In this document: positions 24,833 through 32,750 of the stretch, piece after piece
Layout of the letters: every line of letters starts with the position of its first letter
How positions within the stretch are numbered: the first letter of the stretch is position 1
From: an uncultured Agathobacter sp.
GTDB lineage: Bacteria > Bacillota > Clostridia > Lachnospirales > Lachnospiraceae
Assembly: GCA_910587655.1 (NCBI GenBank)
Contig: CAJUND010000009.1
Span: 1-64,000 of the forward strand
Direction of reading: 5' to 3'
Length of the DNA: 64,000 bases
The notes under the pieces: model-generated
What the model saw: the letters and a program-made list of their open reading frames with translations, nothing else
Told to the model about the DNA's origin: nothing
Database searches by the model: none
Program-made: the position numbers and the translations under genes

Positions 24833-25717
24833 ATGGTTCAGAAGCTTTTATTTATTGTAAATCCACATTCCGGCAAGGGACAGATTAAGAACCATCTGCT
24901 GCAGATCGTTGACCTTATGGTAAAGGCGGGTTTTGAAGTGACGGTTTATACAACCCAGGAACCCGCAGATGCAGCCAGGAAGGTAACAGAGGACGGGGCG
25001 GCGTATGACAGGATTGTCTGCAGCGGCGGTGACGGTACGCTTGATGAGGTGATGACCGGACTGATGAACAGCGGTAAGAGAATACCAATCGGATATATCC
25101 CCGCAGGCAGCACCAATGATTTTGCAAACTCGCTGAAAATTCCCAAAGGCATGGTAAAAGCAGCGGAACGGGCAGTAGGGGACAAACCGTTTTCCTGTGA
25201 CATTGGGGCTTTTAATGAAGATACGTTTGTTTATGTGGCAGCATTTGGCTTGTTTACCGAGGTATCATACAAGACTTCCCAGCAGCTCAAAAACATTTTC
25301 GGTCATGTTGCCTACCTGATGGAAGGGGTGAAACAGCTTCATGATATTCCGTCCTACCATCTGCAGGTGGAGCATGACGGGCATGTTTTCCAGGATGAGT
25401 TTATCTATGGGATGGTGACAAACTCGGTTTCAGTCGGAGGATTTAAGGGGATGACCGGAAAAAACGTGAAGCTGGATGACGGTGTGTTTGAAGTGACATT
25501 AATTAAAATGCCGCATAACCCGATTGAGTTAAACCAGATTCTGGCGAGCCTGACAAACCGTGTGAACGATTCCACGATGATTTATTCCTTTAAGACAGAG
25601 GAGGTTCGCGTGGTTTCCAGGGAACAGGTGGCGTGGACCCTGGATGGGGAATTTGGCGGTGAACATGAGGAAGTGGTTATCCGCAACCTGAAACAGCGGG
25701 TGGAAATCTTTGTTTAA
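24833..25717 (+). CDS. Diacylglycerol/lipid kinase family protein (YegS/BmrU-like)
   Basis: A 294-residue member of the DAGK catalytic family. It has the signatures LFIVNPHSGKGQ (residues 6-17), CSGGDGTLDEVMTGL for nucleotide binding and YIPAGSTNDFANSL. The C-terminal beta-rich domain ends WTLDGEFGGEHEEVVIRNL. It probably phosphorylates a membrane lipid such as diacylglycerol; the exact substrate is unknown. A CAGGAGA site lies upstream. It ends the whiA gene run. Confidence 0.9.
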   Translation: MVQKLLFIVNPHSGKGQIKNHLLQIVDLMVKAGFEVTVYTTQEPADAARKVTEDGAAYDRIVCSGGDGTLDEVMTGLMNSGKRIPIGYIPAGSTNDFANSLKIPKGMVKAAERAVGDKPFSCDIGAFNEDTFVYVAAFGLFTEVSYKTSQQLKNIFGHVAYLMEGVKQLHDIPSYHLQVEHDGHVFQDEFIYGMVTNSVSVGGFKGMTGKNVKLDDGVFEVTLIKMPHNPIELNQILASLTNRVNDSTMIYSFKTEEVRVVSREQVAWTLDGEFGGEHEEVVIRNLKQRVEIFV

Positions 25718-25803
25718 TGAACAATCAAATATTAGTATTGATGACGACGAACGGGGTTAGAGTCTTGCAGAAATAACAGCAGGAGTTAAGTGGAGGTGGC
25801 TGC

Positions 25804-27303
25804 ATGACAATAGAAGAACTTAAAAAACTCATTGATACAGGCGAGAAAATTGACATTGAATTTAAGAAATCGCAGGAGGAATTTAATAAAGATTTGTATG
25901 AGTCTGTGTGCTCTTTTAACAATAGGGATGGTGGCCACATTTTTCTTGGCATAGTTGATAAAACAAAGGAAATATGCGGTGTTAATCCGGATAGGATTGA
26001 CAAAATGAAGAAGGATTTTACTACGGCTATTAATAATCCTAACAAAATCAATCCTCCAATGTATCTTATACCTGAGGATTACGAAATAGATGGAAAGAAG
26101 ATTATATATATTCGTGTCCCGGAAGGTACTCAGGTAAGACGTTTAAATGGGCGTATTTTTGACAGAACGTATGAAGGTGATATTGATATTACGGATAATG
26201 CTGAATTAGTTTATAAAATGTATGGAAGAAAGCAAAACACATACTTTGTAAATAAGGTGTATCCGAATCTTGGACTGGAATTTTTGGATTTTGATGTTAT
26301 CAAAAGAGCAAAGAAGCTGGCAATGGGAAGAGTAGACAACCATGCATGGACAGATATGAATGGGGAGGAAATTCTTAGAAGTTCTGGCTTGATTCTGGCA
26401 GATCCAGATACTGGTAAAGAAGGTATTACTCTTGCTGCAATATTGCTTTTTGGCAAAGACAGTACAATTATGTCAGTATTGCCACAATATAAGACAGATG
26501 CAATTTACAGGGTGAAAAATTTGGATCGCTATGATGACAGGGAAGTTGTAATTACTAATCTCATTGACAGCTTTCGCAGACTGATGGATTTCGGCAAGAA
26601 ACATTTGAATGATGTTTTTGTTCTTGACGGAGATCAGAGCGTAAGTGCAAGAGATAAGATTCTTAGAGAGGTTATTTCTAATATTTTAGCTCACAGAGAT
26701 TATTCGAGTGCCTTTTCAGCAAAGTTTGTTATTGGAAAAGACAGTATGTATACAGAGAACAGTAATTTGCCGCATGGACATGGAGAACTTCAGTTGAACA
26801 AGTTTAAGGCATTTCCGAAAAATCCAGCAATTTCAAAGATTTTCAGAGAAATAGGATATGCTGATGAACTTGGGTCGGGTATGCGAAATACAAACAAATA
26901 TACAAAACTTTATTCAGGTGGAACGCCCGTATTTGTTGAGGATAATATATTCCAGATTACAATACCCATAGATAACGTTGCTAATCTTAAAACGGGACCA
27001 GCGGCTGTGGAAACAATAACAGAAAATGCTGCCGACAGCCGAAAAGTGAGCGATAAAGTGAGCGATAAAATGAGCGATAAAATAAGTGGCAGATTAACTG
27101 GGAAAGAAAAAGTGTTTTTAGAAATACTTATTAGCCAGTTCAAAGATAATGAATATGTTACGACCACAGTTATGTCAAGTATAACAAGCATTCCGACATC
27201 TACTATTAGGAGATATATGAAAAAATTTTGTAAACTAGGCATATTGGTTTCAGAAGGGAAAAATAAAAGCACACAATATCGAATAACAAAAAATGGACTA
27301 TAA
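25804..27303 (+). CDS. AlbA_2/Schlafen-domain ATP-binding transcriptional regulator
   Basis: A 499-residue protein. The N-terminal AlbA_2 (Schlafen-type) domain has DIEFKKSQEEFNKDLYESVC and NRDGGHIFLGIVD. A middle HATPase-like region carries ILREVISNILAHRDYSS and ELGSGMRNTNKYTKLYSGG. A KVSDKVSDKMSDKISG repeat linker (about 417-432) precedes a C-terminal winged helix. These proteins are usually called putative regulators and often sit in mobile or defence regions. The coding sequence is clearly richer in A+T than its neighbours, which suggests recent acquisition. A GTGGAGGTGG site precedes the ATG. Confidence 0.85.
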   Translation: MTIEELKKLIDTGEKIDIEFKKSQEEFNKDLYESVCSFNNRDGGHIFLGIVDKTKEICGVNPDRIDKMKKDFTTAINNPNKINPPMYLIPEDYEIDGKKIIYIRVPEGTQVRRLNGRIFDRTYEGDIDITDNAELVYKMYGRKQNTYFVNKVYPNLGLEFLDFDVIKRAKKLAMGRVDNHAWTDMNGEEILRSSGLILADPDTGKEGITLAAILLFGKDSTIMSVLPQYKTDAIYRVKNLDRYDDREVVITNLIDSFRRLMDFGKKHLNDVFVLDGDQSVSARDKILREVISNILAHRDYSSAFSAKFVIGKDSMYTENSNLPHGHGELQLNKFKAFPKNPAISKIFREIGYADELGSGMRNTNKYTKLYSGGTPVFVEDNIFQITIPIDNVANLKTGPAAVETITENAADSRKVSDKVSDKMSDKISGRLTGKEKVFLEILISQFKDNEYVTTTVMSSITSIPTSTIRRYMKKFCKLGILVSEGKNKSTQYRITKNGL

Positions 27304-27307
27304 ATGC

Positions 27308-27336
27308 TTTATTTTTGGATAAAAATGTAATATAAT
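27308..27336 (+). promoter_or_regulatory. Probable promoter of the aldolase gene
   Basis: TATAAT (27331-27336) with a weak -35 (TTTATT) 17 bases upstream, 31 bases before fba. The -10 box is perfect; the -35 is poor. Confidence 0.45.
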
Positions 27337-27367
27337 AAAACCAGTTTATGATTAGGAGGAAAAAGAA

Positions 27368-28231
27368 ATGTTAGTATCTGCAACAGAAATGCTCAAAAAA
27401 GCAAAGGAAGGCCATTATGCAGTAGGCCAGTTCAATATCAATAACTTAGAGTGGACAAAGTCAGTTCTTCTGACAGCCCAGGAGTTAAATTCCCCGGTTA
27501 TTCTCGGAGTATCCGAAGGCGCCGGCAAGTATATGACAGGATTTAAAACAGTTGCAGCAATGGTTAAGGCAATGGATGAGGAGCTTAACATCACGGTTCC
27601 GGTAGCGCTTCACCTTGACCATGGTACCTACGAAGGATGCTACAAGTGCATTCAGGCAGGCTTTACTTCCATTATGTTTGACGGCTCCCACTATCCGATT
27701 GAGGAAAATGTGGAAAAAACAAAGGAACTGGTAAATGTTGCACATGCAATGGGAATGTCCATCGAGGCAGAGGTCGGCTCCATCGGCGGAGAGGAAGACG
27801 GCGTTGTAGGAATGGGCGAGTGTGCTGACCCTGATGAGTGCAAGTCAGTTGCAGACCTTGGAGTGGACATGCTTGCGGCAGGAATCGGCAATATCCATGG
27901 AAAATACCCGGACAACTGGGCAGGCTTAAGCTTTGAAACACTGGACAAGATTCAGCAGAAGACCGGCATTATGCCGTTAGTACTTCACGGAGGTACAGGA
28001 ATTCCGGCTGATATGATTAAAAAGGCAATTGACCTTGGCGTATCCAAGATTAACGTAAACACAGAGTGCCAGTTGTCCTTTGCAGACGCTACACGCAAGT
28101 ATGTGGAAGCAGGCAAAGACCTGGAAGGCAAGGGATTTGACCCGCGTAAGCTGCTTGCTCCGGGTGCAGATGCAATTAAGGCTACTGTGAAAGAAAAGAT
28201 GGAGTTATTCGGTTCTGTAGGAAAGGCATAA
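27368..28231 (+). CDS. fba: Class II fructose-bisphosphate aldolase
   Basis: A 287-residue zinc-dependent aldolase that splits fructose-1,6-bisphosphate in glycolysis. Signatures are VALHLDHGTYEGCYKCIQAG (zinc histidine and catalytic aspartate, about residues 80-99), EAEVGSIGGEEDGV, the zinc histidines in GNIHGKYP and LVLHGGTGIP, and INVNTECQ near the phosphate site. Length and ends are normal. AGGAGG precedes the ATG. It stands alone, with a terminator about 150 bases beyond. Confidence 0.96.
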   Translation: MLVSATEMLKKAKEGHYAVGQFNINNLEWTKSVLLTAQELNSPVILGVSEGAGKYMTGFKTVAAMVKAMDEELNITVPVALHLDHGTYEGCYKCIQAGFTSIMFDGSHYPIEENVEKTKELVNVAHAMGMSIEAEVGSIGGEEDGVVGMGECADPDECKSVADLGVDMLAAGIGNIHGKYPDNWAGLSFETLDKIQQKTGIMPLVLHGGTGIPADMIKKAIDLGVSKINVNTECQLSFADATRKYVEAGKDLEGKGFDPRKLLAPGADAIKATVKEKMELFGSVGKA

Positions 28232-28321
28232 AAATAGAACTGGAAAATTCGACAAAATTTTTCTCTTATTTGAATTTTTTTGAACATATTTCATAAAAGT
28301 TCATAGAATGAAAAAAAAGGC

Positions 28322-28350
28322 TTGCAATTTAACCTGAAAAGAGTTATCGT
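28322..28350 (+). promoter_or_regulatory. Promoter in front of glutamine synthetase leader
   Basis: TTGCAA (28322-28327), 17-base spacer, TATCGT (28345-28350). It would start RNA near 28357, so the terminator at 28381 lies within the leader of the glutamine synthetase transcript. Confidence 0.5.
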
Positions 28351-28380
28351 AGTTTCAGAAATTATAAGAGACATGAACGA

Positions 28381-28414
28381 GGGCGTTCCAAGTTGGCTTG
28401 GAATGCCCTTTTTT
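28381..28414 (+). terminator. Terminator in the glutamine synthetase leader (possible attenuator)
   Basis: GGGCGTTCCAAG, loop TTGG, CTTGGAATGCCC, then six T. The 5' arm can also pair with the preceding GAACG (28375-28379 with 28384-28388), a short competing hairpin. It could simply terminate fba read-through, but its place after a promoter and 80 bases before the synthetase start also fits attenuation. Confidence 0.7.
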
Positions 28415-28493
28415 AATAAATGCCATGTCTTTTATGAAATAAGACTGCAATCAAGGGGATTTGATTGTTACGAAAAGAAAGGATGTTGTGGAA

Positions 28494-30611
28494 ATGAGTG
28501 AATATTTTAACGTAGTAGACATCTTTGGGGAGAACGTATTTAATGATTCCGTTATGCAGGAACGTCTTCCGAAAAAAGTTTACAAAAGACTTCATGAAGT
28601 GATTGATGAAGGAAAAGAACTGGATCTTGAAACCGCTGATGTGGTTGCACATGAGATGAAAGAGTGGGCAATTGAAAAGGGCGCCACCCATTATACCCAC
28701 TGGTTCCAGCCGCTGACAGGCGTTACCGCTGAAAAGCATGATTCCTTTATTACGGCGCCGATGAAAAACGGCAAGGTACTGATGAGTTTTTCCGGTAAGG
28801 AATTAATCAAGGGCGAACCGGATGCTTCTTCCTTCCCGTCAGGCGGACTCCGCGCCACATTTGAGGCAAGGGGCTATACCGCATGGGACTGTACCTCACC
28901 GGCATTTGTCCGCCAGGACGCAGCAGGGGCGACGCTTTGTATTCCGACAGCGTTCTGTTCCTACACCGGCGAATCGCTTGACCAGAAAACACCGCTTCTG
29001 CGTTCCATGGAAGCAATCGACAAGCAGTCGCTGCGGTTGCTCCGCCTGTTTGGAAACACGACTTCAACAAAGGTGATGCCGTCCGTCGGACCGGAGCAGG
29101 AGTACTTTATTGTAGACCGTGAAAAATACTTAAAACGCAAGGACCTGATTTTTACCGGACGTACCTTATTCGGTGCAATGCCTCCGAAGGGACAGGAAAT
29201 GGATGACCATTATTTTGGTGCCATCCGTGAGCGGATTGCCGCATATATGAGGGATGTGAACAAGGAACTCTGGAAACTTGGCGTTGCGGCAAAGACACAG
29301 CATAACGAGGTTGCCCCGGCACAGCATGAGATGGCTCCGATTTACGCGGAGTGCAACGTGGCTGTTGACCACAACCAGCTGACAATGGAAACCTTAAGAA
29401 AGGTGGCTGGACGCCATGGTCTGCAGTGTCTGCTTCATGAGAAGCCGTTTGCAGGGGTAAATGGTTCCGGCAAGCATAACAACTGGTCGCTTACGACTGA
29501 TGACGGAATTAACCTTCTGGATCCGGGTGAGACGCCGCATGAGAATGTCCAGTTCTTACTGGTGCTGACCTGTATTTTAAAGGCGATTGACGAGCATGCG
29601 CTGCTGCTGCGTGCATCTGCGGCAGATGTGGGAAATGACCACAGGCTTGGGGCAAATGAGGCGCCGCCAGCCATCCTTTCCGTATACCTGGGCGACCAGC
29701 TCGGAGATGTGATGAACCAGTTAATCAGTACCGGTATTGCCACACACAGTATCGAGGGTGAGCGTCTGGAGACCGGAGTTAAGACAATTCCGGATTTCAT
29801 GAAGGATGCGACAGACAGAAACCGTACTTCACCGTTTGCATTTACCGGAAATAAATTTGAGTTCCGTATGCTTGGTTCACAGGATTCCGTTGCACAGCCG
29901 AACATTGTATTAAATACCATTGTTGCAGAGGCTTTCGCAGAAGCATGCGACGAACTGGAAAAGGCAGCCGACTTTGAGCTTGCCGTACATGACCTGATTA
30001 AGAAATATGCGGTTGACCACCAGAGGGTTGTGTTTAACGGCGACGGCTATTCCGATGAGTGGGTGGAGGAAGCCCAAAAGCGGGGACTTCCAAATGTAAA
30101 ATCCATGGTGGATGCAATTCCTGCCTATACCGCACCGGAATCCGTGGCAGCTTTTGAAAAGTTCGGGGTATTTACCAAACCGGAGCTGGAGTCGCGTGTG
30201 GAGATTGAGTATGAGACCTATGCCAAGACCATAAATATCGAGGCAAGGGCAATGATTGATATTGCCGGAAAGCAGATTATCCCGGCAGTCATTGGTTACA
30301 CAACGGCACTTGGTACATCAATCAATGCGGTTAAGAGTGCATGCGGTGATGCGGATTTAAGTGCGCAGACTGACATTTTAAAGGAAACGTCCGCTCTTTT
30401 AAGTGAAACAAAGAAAGCCCTGACAAAGCTGATTGAAGTGACCGACAGGGGCAGTGAACTGGAAGAAGGCAGGGAACAGGCCGTTTATTATAAGGATGAA
30501 GTAAAATCCGCAATGGATGCATTACGTACACCGGTTGACAAACTGGAAATGCTTGTTGACAAGGACGTATGGCCGATGCCGTCTTACGGTGATTTGATTT
30601 TTGAAGTCTAA
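28494..30611 (+). CDS. glnN: Type III glutamine synthetase
   Basis: A 705-residue glutamine synthetase of the large GSIII class, which makes glutamine from glutamate, ammonia and ATP. Class features: HWFQPLTGVTAEKHDSFI near the N-terminus, FPSGGLRATFEARGYTAWDC, SVGPEQEYFIVD (metal-binding glutamates), AKTQHNEVAPAQHEMAPIY, FAGVNGSGKHNNWSL and NRTSPFAFTGNKFEFRMLGS. Length fits GSIII (about 700) and excludes GSI (about 450). The ATG at 28494 has AAAGGA upstream; an earlier TTG is not needed. The ammonium channel gene follows, so this is a nitrogen-assimilation locus. Confidence 0.95.
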   Translation: MSEYFNVVDIFGENVFNDSVMQERLPKKVYKRLHEVIDEGKELDLETADVVAHEMKEWAIEKGATHYTHWFQPLTGVTAEKHDSFITAPMKNGKVLMSFSGKELIKGEPDASSFPSGGLRATFEARGYTAWDCTSPAFVRQDAAGATLCIPTAFCSYTGESLDQKTPLLRSMEAIDKQSLRLLRLFGNTTSTKVMPSVGPEQEYFIVDREKYLKRKDLIFTGRTLFGAMPPKGQEMDDHYFGAIRERIAAYMRDVNKELWKLGVAAKTQHNEVAPAQHEMAPIYAECNVAVDHNQLTMETLRKVAGRHGLQCLLHEKPFAGVNGSGKHNNWSLTTDDGINLLDPGETPHENVQFLLVLTCILKAIDEHALLLRASAADVGNDHRLGANEAPPAILSVYLGDQLGDVMNQLISTGIATHSIEGERLETGVKTIPDFMKDATDRNRTSPFAFTGNKFEFRMLGSQDSVAQPNIVLNTIVAEAFAEACDELEKAADFELAVHDLIKKYAVDHQRVVFNGDGYSDEWVEEAQKRGLPNVKSMVDAIPAYTAPESVAAFEKFGVFTKPELESRVEIEYETYAKTINIEARAMIDIAGKQIIPAVIGYTTALGTSINAVKSACGDADLSAQTDILKETSALLSETKKALTKLIEVTDRGSELEEGREQAVYYKDEVKSAMDALRTPVDKLEMLVDKDVWPMPSYGDLIFEV

Positions 30612-30630
30612 GGATCAAATATATTACAAC

Positions 30631-30686
30631 AGACACTTTCTTAATGAGCCACGATGCTGTGGAAAATTGGGGAAGTGTCTTTTTTT
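30631..30686 (+). terminator. Terminator after glutamine synthetase
   Basis: AGACACTT (30631-30638) pairs with AAGTGTCT (30673-30680), with an inner CCAC/GTGG hairpin, followed by seven or so T. It ends glnN transcription or partly attenuates read-through into the ammonium channel gene. Confidence 0.7.
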
Positions 30687-30695
30687 ATTTATAAT
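30667..30695 (+). promoter_or_regulatory. Probable promoter of amt with 5' hairpin
   Basis: TTGGGG (30667-30672), 17-base spacer and TATAAT (30690-30695) overlap the 3' arm and T-run of the glnN terminator. The transcript would begin close to a perfect hairpin GGATACCC-GCA-GGGTATCC (30699-30717) just before the GGAGG ribosome binding site, which could affect translation. Confidence 0.5.
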
Positions 30696-30738
30696 TGCGG
30701 ATACCCGCAGGGTATCCCGGAAAATGGAGGAAAAAGTT

Positions 30739-32484
30739 ATGAGTCAGGAAATTACACAGTATATTACAGACAGCATATTCGGCGTCTGGTTTTTAATCGG
30801 TGCCGCGCTGGTATTCTGGATGCAGGCGGGATTTGCAATGGTGGAGGCTGGTTTTACCAGGGCAAAGAACTCCGGAAACATTATTATGAAGAATCTGATG
30901 GATTTTTGTATTGGAACAGTAACGTTTATTCTGATCGGATTTTCCCTGCTGCTTGGGGAGGATATGCTCGGACTCATCGGTAAACCGGGATTTGACCTTT
31001 TTCAGAGTTACGGCGATTTTGACTGGTCCGGGTTCGTGTTTAACCTGGTATTCTGCGCAACAACGGCAACCATTGTTTCCGGTGCGATGGCGGAGCGTAC
31101 CAAATTTTTATCCTACTGCATTTATTCCGCAGTAATATCCGCCCTGATTTACCCGGTTGAGGCACACTGGATCTGGGGCGGCGGCTGGCTGTCAGAAATG
31201 GGCTTTCATGATTTTGCAGGCTCCTGCGCCATCCATATGGTCGGCGGTATCTCTGCTTTAATCGGTGCAAAGATTCTGGGACCGCGTATCGGCAAGTTTA
31301 CAAAGGATAAAGATGGTAAGATTATAAAGGTAAATGCATTTCCGGGACATAACCTGCCGATTGGTGCGCTTGGCGTATTCATCCTCTGGCTGGGCTGGTA
31401 CGGGTTCAACGGTGCAGCAGCAACTTCTGTGGAGCAGTTAGGTTCAATTTTTGTAACCACAACCATTGCCCCGGCAATTGCAACAGTAGTATGTATGGTT
31501 TTTACATGGGTAAAATTCGGAAAGCCTGATGTTTCCATGTGTCTGAACGCATCCCTGGCAGGACTTGTGGCGATTACGGCTGGCTGTGATGTGACGGATG
31601 CGCTTGGTTCTGTGATTATTGGTGCAGTTGCAGGTCTTCTGGTTGTATTTGGCGTATGGCTTCTGGATGAAAAACTCCGTATTGACGATCCGGTCGGTGC
31701 GGTTGCGGTACATATGATGAATGGTATCTGGGGTACGTTTGCAGTCGGTCTGTTTGCAACGACTTCTGCTCCTGGAAATGAAGAGTTTACCGGACTGTTT
31801 TACGGGGGAGGGATTAAGCTTCTCGGACTGCAGTGCCTGGGTATCCTTTCCGTGGGAACATGGACGGCGGTAACCATTACCCTGACATACCTTGCGATTA
31901 AGGCGACAGCCGGTCTCCGTGTTACGGAGGAAGAGGAAATTATCGGTCTGGATGCCACGGAGCACGGTCTTCCGTCCGCTTACGCAGGCTTTTCCATTAT
32001 GGATATTTCAAATACCATGACTATGGATATCAATGAGAACTCCGTAATCGGGGACCCGGACTACGAGGGCGCGTCAGAGGTTCAGAGGAATGCAGCTGTC
32101 AGGGTGGTATCCTTCCCGCACGAGGGTTCCGGAATTTACAAGGTTGTAATTGTCGCAAAGCTTTCACGCTACGACAAGTTAAAGAAAGCAATGAACGAAA
32201 TCGGTGTGACCGGAATGACCTGCACGCAGGTAATGGGCTGCGGCGTCCAGAAGGGCTCCGGCGAGCGTTATCGCGGGGCGGAGCTGGATTCCACGCTGCT
32301 GCCTAAGATGAAGGTGGAAGTCATTGTCGGAAACATTCCGGTTGAAAATGTCATTGAGGCGGCGAAGAAAACGCTTTACACCGGACATATCGGCGACGGT
32401 AAGATTTTCGTATACGACGTCGCAAAGGTTGTCAAAGTCCGTACCGGCGAGGAAGACCTTGCAGCGCTGGCGGATGTGGAATAA
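30739..32484 (+). CDS. amt: Ammonium transporter fused to a C-terminal PII (GlnB/GlnK) domain
   Basis: A 581-residue fusion. Residues 1 to about 410 are an Amt/MEP/Rh channel with about 11 membrane helices and signatures FWMQAGFAMVEAGFTRAKN, GAMAERTKF and a twin-histidine type GAVAVHMMNGIWGTF. Residues about 467-581 are a complete PII signalling domain (KLKKAMNEIGVTGMTCTQV, the T-loop GSGERYRGAEL, TGHIGDGKIFVYDVAKVVKV, RTGEED). PII proteins normally bind Amt from the cytoplasm and close it when nitrogen is plentiful; here the regulator is built in. The tyrosine usually uridylylated (Tyr51 in E. coli GlnB) is leucine (about residue 516), so control is probably by ATP/ADP/2-oxoglutarate alone. 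It follows glutamine synthetase. Confidence 0.94.
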   Translation: MSQEITQYITDSIFGVWFLIGAALVFWMQAGFAMVEAGFTRAKNSGNIIMKNLMDFCIGTVTFILIGFSLLLGEDMLGLIGKPGFDLFQSYGDFDWSGFVFNLVFCATTATIVSGAMAERTKFLSYCIYSAVISALIYPVEAHWIWGGGWLSEMGFHDFAGSCAIHMVGGISALIGAKILGPRIGKFTKDKDGKIIKVNAFPGHNLPIGALGVFILWLGWYGFNGAAATSVEQLGSIFVTTTIAPAIATVVCMVFTWVKFGKPDVSMCLNASLAGLVAITAGCDVTDALGSVIIGAVAGLLVVFGVWLLDEKLRIDDPVGAVAVHMMNGIWGTFAVGLFATTSAPGNEEFTGLFYGGGIKLLGLQCLGILSVGTWTAVTITLTYLAIKATAGLRVTEEEEIIGLDATEHGLPSAYAGFSIMDISNTMTMDINENSVIGDPDYEGASEVQRNAAVRVVSFPHEGSGIYKVVIVAKLSRYDKLKKAMNEIGVTGMTCTQVMGCGVQKGSGERYRGAELDSTLLPKMKVEVIVGNIPVENVIEAAKKTLYTGHIGDGKIFVYDVAKVVKVRTGEEDLAALADVE

Positions 32485-32524
32485 ATTTACCATTAATCTA
32501 ATGGCAGATTAGTGGATCTAATCC

Positions 32525-32578
32525 CCTTAGTTTTTAGATATGGCGGAACCCCTGGTGAAAACCGGGGGTTTTTGCTGT
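32525..32578 (+). repeat. 54-bp terminator repeat, copy 1 (terminator of amt)
   Basis: This segment contains AACCCCTGGT-GAAA-ACCGGGGGTT followed by a T-run, a good intrinsic terminator 60 bases after amt. The whole 54 bp is repeated in the same orientation at 34117-34170 with only a few changes, beginning CCTTAGTTTTTAGA and ending GGGTTTTTGCTGT. Confidence 0.8.
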
Positions 32579-32750
32579 GAGTGTCTGTACAATCATATAC
32601 TTTCAGCAATGTGGGAGCTGTTCATAAATGATTAGATGGGCACAGTAAAATATAAAATAGGACAGCTATTTAATATTTTATACATATACTTTATATTTTT
32701 TATTTTCTTTTCTGCTAAAATAAGAAAAAAATAAAAAGGAGAAATATAAT

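Noticed and set aside
27040..27090. CRISPR-like tandem repeats in the AlbA_2 gene
   Set aside because: The repeats are in frame, 12 bases long and without spacers; they encode the SDK linker of the protein.
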